From the NCBI GenBank assembly GCA_019686145.1, contig JADGHK010000159.1, forward strand, positions 1 to 6,284: a stretch of 6,284 bases of DNA. Reading direction: 5' to 3'. Positions 1 to 4,047 of this stretch are shown here, piece after piece. Each line of letters starts with the position of its first letter. Within the stretch, counting starts at the first letter, position 1. The notes under the pieces are model-generated. The model saw only the letters and a list, made by a program, of their open reading frames with translations, did no database searches and had not been told where the DNA came from. A program made the position numbers and the translations under genes. Origin of the DNA: Bryobacteraceae bacterium. Lineage in GTDB: Bacteria; Acidobacteriota; Terriglobia; Bryobacterales; Bryobacteraceae.

Positions 1-2399
1 TAATTGCGCCGGAAATTGGGATCGGCCAGCTCCACCGTCACATTCTTAGGCATCTGGATGATGCCGTTGCCCAAATCGAGCGGGGGCACGGGAGGAATGC
101 CGTCGGTGAGCGTGCTTACTGCCGAGTACTCGTTTGCGGCCGGAAGCGTCACGGTGCTGATCACCGGATAGGTCTGGGCCGGATTACGCCCAAGGTTGAC
201 CGGGTCCCACGTGATTCCATACCCCGTCCGAATGACGAGCGTGCTGCCAAGCCGGTAGGCAATGCCAATCCGGGGTGCAAAGAGCTTCTTGCTCATCCGG
301 AATCCGCAGTTTTGTGGAATGTTACCGAATCCACAGAGCGTCAGCTCGTTGTTTTGGAAGTTGTAGATTTCGAGCCCTCTGTTTCCGGATCGAACGGGCA
401 CGCCAAAGTACTCCCAGCGGAGGCCCATTGAGACGGTGAGTCTGGAAGTGGCCCGCCAGCGGACTCCGATATAAAGGCTGTTCGAAGTGTTTCGAGTGGT
501 TCCGGACTCCGTGCGGATGCGTTTCTCAATGGAATTGGGAAGGCCGAGCAGGAATGCCGCATAGGAGTTGAAGTCATTGGTTGTGGCAGCCGGGTTGCTT
601 CCGTCGGCCGCCCTGCCGGTAACGCCGCGGTTGAAGTTGAAGAAGCCAGGGTTACCCGAAGGCTCCATGCTCTCGATCTCAACCTTCAAGCCATTCCATC
701 CGAATTTGAAGTCGTGCTTGCCTTTGACCCAGGTAGCATTGGCCACGTACTGCGACTGCGGAAGCTTGAGAGACCAAGGAGAGTTATTTTGGGCGCGCCC
801 GAAGGCATCAAAACCGGATATGACAAATCCCGGCCATCCGCCGTCCTCTCTTCTTGGGCCGTTCGTGCCTGGAATGCCTAAAAAGTCGAGGCCCAGGTTC
901 TCATCGAGCCGGATATTCTCGACCCGGTTGTTGATCAAAGTGCTGCCATAGTAGCCGTCGATGACAAAGTTGGGACTCACGGTGTAAATGGCTGAGTAAG
1001 TCATCGATAAAGTGTCACCGAAGCCCGTTCCGTCATAGGAGCCGCGATTCTCAATGCCCCGGCCGCCGAGCTGCCCAAACTGCGGCGGGTTGATAAAGCT
1101 CCAGTCGAGGTAGCTGATGCGGGCGCTCAAGTTCAGCTTCGATGTGGCTTGCGCGGTCAGTTTGCTGTCGAATGTCTTGCGGTCGAACGCAAAGGCTCCG
1201 TTGGCGAAGTAGTTGGCTCCCAGAACTCCAGGCCGGCCGGCGTTTGGAGACGGCGTCAGATCCGCGATCTTTTTTGCAGGTGGGCTGATGCGCGCCGCTG
1301 GAATGACATTGCCGGCGAAGGGCATGCGGAACTGGCCCTGCGCATTGCCGGTTTGCGGATCGTAGATCGCATAGGGAGATTCCGAGAAGTTCCCGGCTCG
1401 CATCAGGTCGGTCGGCACGTTGGCGAGCCGGAACGTGGACTGACGGTCGGGCGTCGCCTCGTAGGAGAAAAAGTAGAAAATCCTGTTCTTGACGACCGGC
1501 CCTCCGACCGTGCCCCCATACTGGTTCAGAATTCGCTTGGCCTGAGCCTGATTGCTCGGGAGAAAGTAAGGCCGCGCCTTCATGTGCTGGTTGTTGTGGT
1601 ACCAGAACGCCGATCCGTGCAGATCGTTCGTGCCGCTCTTGATCTGGACGTTGACTGCGGCGCCTCCCGCAAAGCCCAGGTCTGGTTCATAGCTTCCCGT
1701 TTCCACCGTGACTGCCTCAATGGCCTCGAGGGCAGGCACGTATCCGGCGATGTGCGGGAGCCAGCTGTTCCAACTGGTCGCTCCGTCAACGCGCACTGCT
1801 GTCGATTGCGCGGTGGTGCCGTTCGAGTTGAGCTGCAACGCCCGGGAGGGGTTTGCCGAGATCGAGTGGGCATCCTGGGGCGGGCTGATTCCCGGAACCG
1901 TCACCAGCAGATTCTGATAGTTGCGCGTAACCGGGACGGGAACGTTCTGCAGATCGGAGGACCGGATCTCGTTGCGGACCACGGCGCTGTCGGTCTGCAA
2001 GGCGGCCGCCTGCGCGCTGACTTCGACCGTCTCCGCCACCTGGCCGAGCGGGAGCCTGGCGTCTGCCCGTACCGTCGTATTTGCGGTCGCCGCGACGTTC
2101 CGGAGACGAACGGTCTGAAAGCCGCTCGCCGAAACCACTACGTCGTATTGGCCAGGAGGAATGGAGGTAAGCGAATACATCCCCTCCGCATTCGCCACGA
2201 TCTTCCACTCCTGGCCCGTGCCTTTGTTGGTAATGGTTATGCTGGCTCCCGGGATTACTCCGCCGGTCGCGTCAGTGACGTTGCCGACAAGCGCCGCGGA
2301 GAGCGCCTGGGCATAAACCGGCGTCTTCGGAAGCAGGAAAGCAACGAGGAGGACCAGGCGCAGCGATAGCACAAACGTTGTGCCCATTCTGTTTCTCAT
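1..2399 (-). CDS. TonB-dependent receptor, Oar-like, with carboxypeptidase regulatory-like N-domain (3' end beyond window)
   Basis: This outer-membrane receptor would import a large substrate using TonB energy; the substrate is unknown. The frame is open from the ATG at 2399 to the window edge with no stop (799 codons plus 2 nt). Residues 1-30 form a signal peptide: basic start MRNR, a Leu/Val core, likely cleavage after VYA. Residues about 32-119 read as a carboxypeptidase regulatory-like beta-sandwich (GNVTDATGGVIPGASITITN, later GMYSLTSIPPGQYDVVVSASG). A plug-like domain follows, with VRVDGAT at about 202-208 and QIKSGTN near 240-250. The sequence GGTVGGPVVKNRIFYFFSYE at about 295-314 is typical of acidobacterial Oar-like receptors. 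The rest is aromatic-rich barrel sequence such as LYIGVRWRATSRLTVSMGLR. Family members usually run to about 1000-1200 residues, so the last barrel strands are missing here. An in-frame ATG at 2387 is less likely because the ribosome site at 2405-2411 fits 2399. The regulator gene lies upstream on the same strand, 249 bp away. Confidence 0.93.
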   Translation of the reverse strand, partial: MRNRMGTTFVLSLRLVLLVAFLLPKTPVYAQALSAALVGNVTDATGGVIPGASITITNKGTGQEWKIVANAEGMYSLTSIPPGQYDVVVSASGFQTVRLRNVAATANTTVRADARLPLGQVAETVEVSAQAAALQTDSAVVRNEIRSSDLQNVPVPVTRNYQNLLVTVPGISPPQDAHSISANPSRALQLNSNGTTAQSTAVRVDGATSWNSWLPHIAGYVPALEAIEAVTVETGSYEPDLGFAGGAAVNVQIKSGTNDLHGSAFWYHNNQHMKARPYFLPSNQAQAKRILNQYGGTVGGPVVKNRIFYFFSYEATPDRQSTFRLANVPTDLMRAGNFSESPYAIYDPQTGNAQGQFRMPFAGNVIPAARISPPAKKIADLTPSPNAGRPGVLGANYFANGAFAFDRKTFDSKLTAQATSKLNLSARISYLDWSFINPPQFGQLGGRGIENRGSYDGTGFGDTLSMTYSAIYTVSPNFVIDGYYGSTLINNRVENIRLDENLGLDFLGIPGTNGPRREDGGWPGFVISGFDAFGRAQNNSPWSLKLPQSQYVANATWVKGKHDFKFGWNGLKVEIESMEPSGNPGFFNFNRGVTGRAADGSNPAATTNDFNSYAAFLLGLPNSIEKRIRTESGTTRNTSNSLYIGVRWRATSRLTVSMGLRWEYFGVPVRSGNRGLEIYNFQNNELTLCGFGNIPQNCGFRMSKKLFAPRIGIAYRLGSTLVIRTGYGITWDPVNLGRNPAQTYPVISTVTLPAANEYSAVSTLTDGIPPVPPLDLGNGIIQMPKNVTVELADPNFRRN

Positions 2400-2404
2400 G
2401 AAAA

Positions 2405-2411
2405 TCCCCTT
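2405..2411 (-). promoter_or_regulatory. Ribosome binding site of the TonB receptor gene
   Basis: On the minus strand this reads AAGGGGA, 5 nt before the ATG at 2399. It is the only convincing Shine-Dalgarno sequence in front of any gene in this window, and it selects the ATG at 2399 over the one four codons later. Confidence 0.7.
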
Positions 2412-2447
2412 CACATCAGATGTTGTAGGCTAGACCCCGCACATACC

Positions 2448-2467
2448 AGTGGTGAACAGACAGTAAC
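2448..2467 (-). repeat. Pair of GTTAC/GTTCACCACT elements in the receptor leader
   Basis: On the minus strand two similar elements follow each other at 10-bp spacing: GTTACTGTCT starting at 2467 and GTTCACCACT starting at 2457. The second differs at one base from GTTTACCACT at 2609-2600 in the promoter-proximal cluster. On the plus strand, AGTGGTGAACA (2448-2458) matches AGTGGTAAACA (2600-2610) at 10 of 11 bases. The pair lies inside the predicted 5' leader, so it could be a downstream operator or an RNA element. Function is inferred only from the resemblance. Confidence 0.4.
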
Positions 2468-2473
2468 AGATCG

Positions 2474-2498
2474 GGGGTGAGGACAAGCTCCTCACCCC
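2474..2498 (-). other. Strong GC-rich stem-loop in the leader of the TonB receptor gene
   Basis: GGGGTGAGGA (2474-2483) and TCCTCACCCC (2489-2498) form a perfect 10-bp stem with a 5-nt loop (2484-2488). No T-run follows on either strand, so it is not a standard intrinsic terminator. It lies about 75 nt upstream of the receptor start codon and downstream of the predicted promoter, so it should form in the 5' leader RNA. The CCCC-rich 3' arm could instead pair with the GGGGT at 2438-2434 or with the GGGG of the ribosome site; that alternative pairing is speculative. It could also be a 3' processing or protective hairpin for the upstream regulator transcript. Confidence 0.6.
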
Positions 2499-2526
2499 GC
2501 TATTACAGCAACAGCAGTTCCCCCTA

Positions 2527-2557
2527 GCCCGACGGCTGCAGATCTTAGCCACTGGGC
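2527..2557 (-). other. Stem-loop at the predicted 5' end of the receptor transcript
   Basis: On the minus strand GCCC (2557-2554) pairs with GGGC (2530-2527), and GGCT (2550-2547) pairs with AGCC (2537-2534), around a 9-nt loop. The 3x3 stretch between the two stems can form one A-C mismatch and two G-U pairs in RNA, giving a nearly continuous 11-bp stem. It would begin within a nucleotide of the transcription start predicted from the -10 box (about 2558), so it may be a 5'-end stabilising hairpin. The pairing is seen; the role is inferred. Confidence 0.4.
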
Positions 2558-2564
2558 GGACCCA

Positions 2565-2593
2565 ATTATCTGTTTGGAGGAAACCCATCGCAA
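2565..2593 (-). promoter_or_regulatory. Sigma70-like promoter for the TonB receptor gene
   Basis: On the minus strand, TTGCGA (2593-2588; 4 of 6 matches to TTGACA) is followed after exactly 17 bp by GATAAT (2570-2565; 5 of 6 matches to TATAAT). The predicted start of transcription is near 2558, giving a leader of about 158 nt. The weak -35 box and the repeats immediately upstream suggest an activator-dependent promoter. No transcript data support this; it is a consensus match by eye. Confidence 0.5.
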
Positions 2594-2634
2594 GTAACGA
2601 GTGGTAAACAAGTGGTTACATCTTTAGTGGATAC
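2590..2634 (-). repeat. Cluster of four degenerate direct repeats, candidate operator
   Basis: Reading the minus strand from 2634 there are four related units: GTATCCACT (2634-2626), GTAACCACT (2619-2611), GTTTACCACT (2609-2600) and GTTACTTGC (2598-2590). The starts of the last three are 10-11 bp apart, one helical turn; the first is 15 bp upstream of the second. The last unit overlaps the -35 box and the others lie at about -42 to -76 from the predicted transcription start. This is where an OmpR/PhoB-type winged-helix activator would bind as a tandem array. The adjacent regulator gene encodes such a domain, so it is the obvious candidate ligand (inference). Confidence 0.5.
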
Positions 2635-2648
2635 GGCCGGCTAATCTC

Positions 2649-3974
2649 CTAATTTTCCAGTTCGCGCAGCGCGACGTGGCGGACTTCCACCGGGCTCGAC
2701 TGGTCAAAGCGGGCCTCGACGACCGCTTCAAAGGAGTTGGGAATCTTCCCGAACGCTTGTCTCAGCGACGCTACCAGTCGGGTTACGTACTCCGGGCGCG
2801 TCAGATATTCAATGGCGGCCCATGTGCACATGCTGTTTGCGGATCCCACCAGGGTGAACCACGAGCCGCCGCCGGGGCTGTGGTAACGGGCGATCATGGC
2901 CGCTCCGACTAAATCCGTTACACGTGCCACATCCGGATACGCCTTCTTCTCTCCGGGCTTCGGGCGCAGGTTATGGATCTGAAAGTCGCCGATTCGGAAG
3001 TTCGAGCTCACCAGCGCGTTCCGAAGGTGCGGGTTGAACTTGGGTGCGCCAATGAAGATCACATTCGCGCCGTTGGCGGCGTCCCAGGAAAGCATGTGGC
3101 TGCGAACGATCGTCAAATTGTTATGCCTTGACAGGGCGTTGCCCAGCAGGATCGCACCGATCGCTTCGCCCACCGCAAGGTAGTGGTAGCTGGGCGAAAG
3201 ATTCTGCGTACGCAGCTGCTTCTTCCAGACTTCGAGCCGCTTCGCCTCCTGGGAATCGGCGCTGGAGGGCCACTGGTTGATCTGGCCATCACGGACATGA
3301 GCAATGAGATCGACGCCCTCCGGGGTAGTTGTCTGAACGCGCAGCGAGAGCGGAACGCCCAAGGCAATCAGCGTTGGCTTGGGAGAGGAGAAATACGGCT
3401 TCCAAAGCTCTTCAAATGCCGGATTCTCTTCTGCTACGGGATGCTTGGTCCCAAAACGCGCCGCGAACGCCCAAAGCGCGATCAGGCATAGGATACCGGT
3501 AAGGACGATCACAGGCCAGCGGAGAGCGCGTTCGGAAGGAGCGGGCGGCGCCGGGAGGGGCTCCGGAACCGGAGGAGGAGGGCTGGGCACGCGGTCTTCG
3601 AAGACAACGGAGAATGCCCCTTTGGGCACTGTGATCAGGACCGGATCATTCCGCCCCTCGTCCAAATAATACTCAGCCAGCCGGGATCGCAGCCGGCCGA
3701 CCTGGACTCTCACCGAGGGGTCGGTTCGCGGGTCGTAGGATTCTTCCTTGCCTAGTCCCTCGACACCAATGCGGTACTCTTTGAGGCCGTGCGCGTCGCC
3801 TGCCAGCGTACATTCCACCAGGTACTCCAGCAACCGGCGCAATGATCCGCTCGTTCGGAACGTGTTGCTCGATAAGACCTTATCGACCTGCCGCCTCACG
3901 ATATCTTCATGGAGGCCGTTCGGCATAGCAAGATTATATGTCACGACACAAAAATCATAGGCTTCAGGTCGCAT
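2649..3974 (-). CDS. Membrane-anchored winged-helix transcriptional regulator, ToxR/CadC-like architecture
   Basis: Likely a one-component regulator that binds DNA in the cytoplasm and senses outside the inner membrane. Numbered from the ATG at 3974, residues about 25-125 form the winged-helix-like domain, with the acidobacterial pattern FRTSGSLRRLLEYLVE, LKEYRIGVEGLG, YDPRTDPSVRVQVGRLRSRL and a wing ending DPVLITVPKGAFSVVFED. Residues 130-146 are a Pro-rich linker. Residues about 153-171 (WPVIVLTGILCLIALWAFA) are the only clear membrane segment. The remaining ~270 residues should be extracytoplasmic and match no domain I can name; GANVIFIGAPKFN and GGGSWFTLVGSANSMCTWAA suggest an alpha/beta fold. 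A weak AAGG lies 4 nt before the 3974 ATG, which is why this start is given. The ATG at 3926 (MPNGLHEDIVRRQ) fits the usual short N-terminus of the family better and is a serious alternative. The TonB receptor follows on the same strand; the cytochrome-like gene is divergent. Confidence 0.85.
   Translation of the reverse strand: MRPEAYDFCVVTYNLAMPNGLHEDIVRRQVDKVLSSNTFRTSGSLRRLLEYLVECTLAGDAHGLKEYRIGVEGLGKEESYDPRTDPSVRVQVGRLRSRLAEYYLDEGRNDPVLITVPKGAFSVVFEDRVPSPPPPVPEPLPAPPAPSERALRWPVIVLTGILCLIALWAFAARFGTKHPVAEENPAFEELWKPYFSSPKPTLIALGVPLSLRVQTTTPEGVDLIAHVRDGQINQWPSSADSQEAKRLEVWKKQLRTQNLSPSYHYLAVGEAIGAILLGNALSRHNNLTIVRSHMLSWDAANGANVIFIGAPKFNPHLRNALVSSNFRIGDFQIHNLRPKPGEKKAYPDVARVTDLVGAAMIARYHSPGGGSWFTLVGSANSMCTWAAIEYLTRPEYVTRLVASLRQAFGKIPNSFEAVVEARFDQSSPVEVRHVALRELEN
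3933..3938 (-). promoter_or_regulatory. Perfect -10 hexamer just upstream of the alternative regulator start
   Basis: The minus strand reads TATAAT at 3938-3933 in an AT-rich pocket, 6 nt before the in-frame ATG at 3926. If it is a real -10 element, transcription would start at or next to that ATG and give a leaderless message for the shorter protein. No good -35 hexamer lies 16-18 bp upstream, so the match could be chance or could depend on an activator. Confidence 0.3.
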
Positions 3975-3992
3975 GTAACCTTACTTGTTACC
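3974..3992. promoter_or_regulatory. Divergent TGTWACC repeat pair, candidate operator
   Basis: TGTAACC (3974-3980) and TGTTACC (3986-3992) form a direct repeat with a 12-bp period. The cores GTAAC and GTTAC can equally be read as an inverted repeat with a 7-bp spacer. TGTAACC also occurs in the receptor promoter cluster (minus strand, 2620-2614). The pair lies between the regulator and the divergent PSD1-type gene, where one bound protein could affect both and allow autoregulation. The 73-bp gap (3975-4047) shows no strong promoter hexamers for the rightward gene; TACACT at 4025-4030 is a weak -10 candidate. Confidence 0.4.
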
Positions 3993-4047
3993 CGTTGTTT
4001 CTTCCGCGACCTGCCAGGCGAACCTACACTGGGCTTGTTTGCGTCCG

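Noticed and set aside
1149..2369. A 406-codon open frame on the plus strand
   Set aside because: It lies fully antisense to the TonB receptor. The minus-strand frame shows a signal peptide, domain order and family motifs, whereas this product is Arg/Gly-rich with no recognisable domain. Long antisense frames are common in GC-rich coding DNA.
2413..2423. Small palindrome ACATCAGATGT next to the ribosome site
   Set aside because: Only 5 bp per arm with a 1-nt centre, too short for a stable RNA hairpin and unrelated to the other repeats, so chance is the better explanation.
2474..2498. The 10-bp hairpin as an intrinsic terminator for the regulator gene
   Set aside because: No T-rich tract follows the stem on the minus strand (or on the plus strand), and it lies about 150 nt past the regulator stop, inside the predicted receptor leader. 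A processing role is not excluded.
3985..4030. A sigma70 promoter for the PSD1-type gene (TTGTTA or TTGTTT with TACACT)
   Set aside because: The only plausible -10 (TACACT, 4025-4030) is 24 bp or more from the TTG-type -35 candidates, outside the workable spacing, so no promoter is called.
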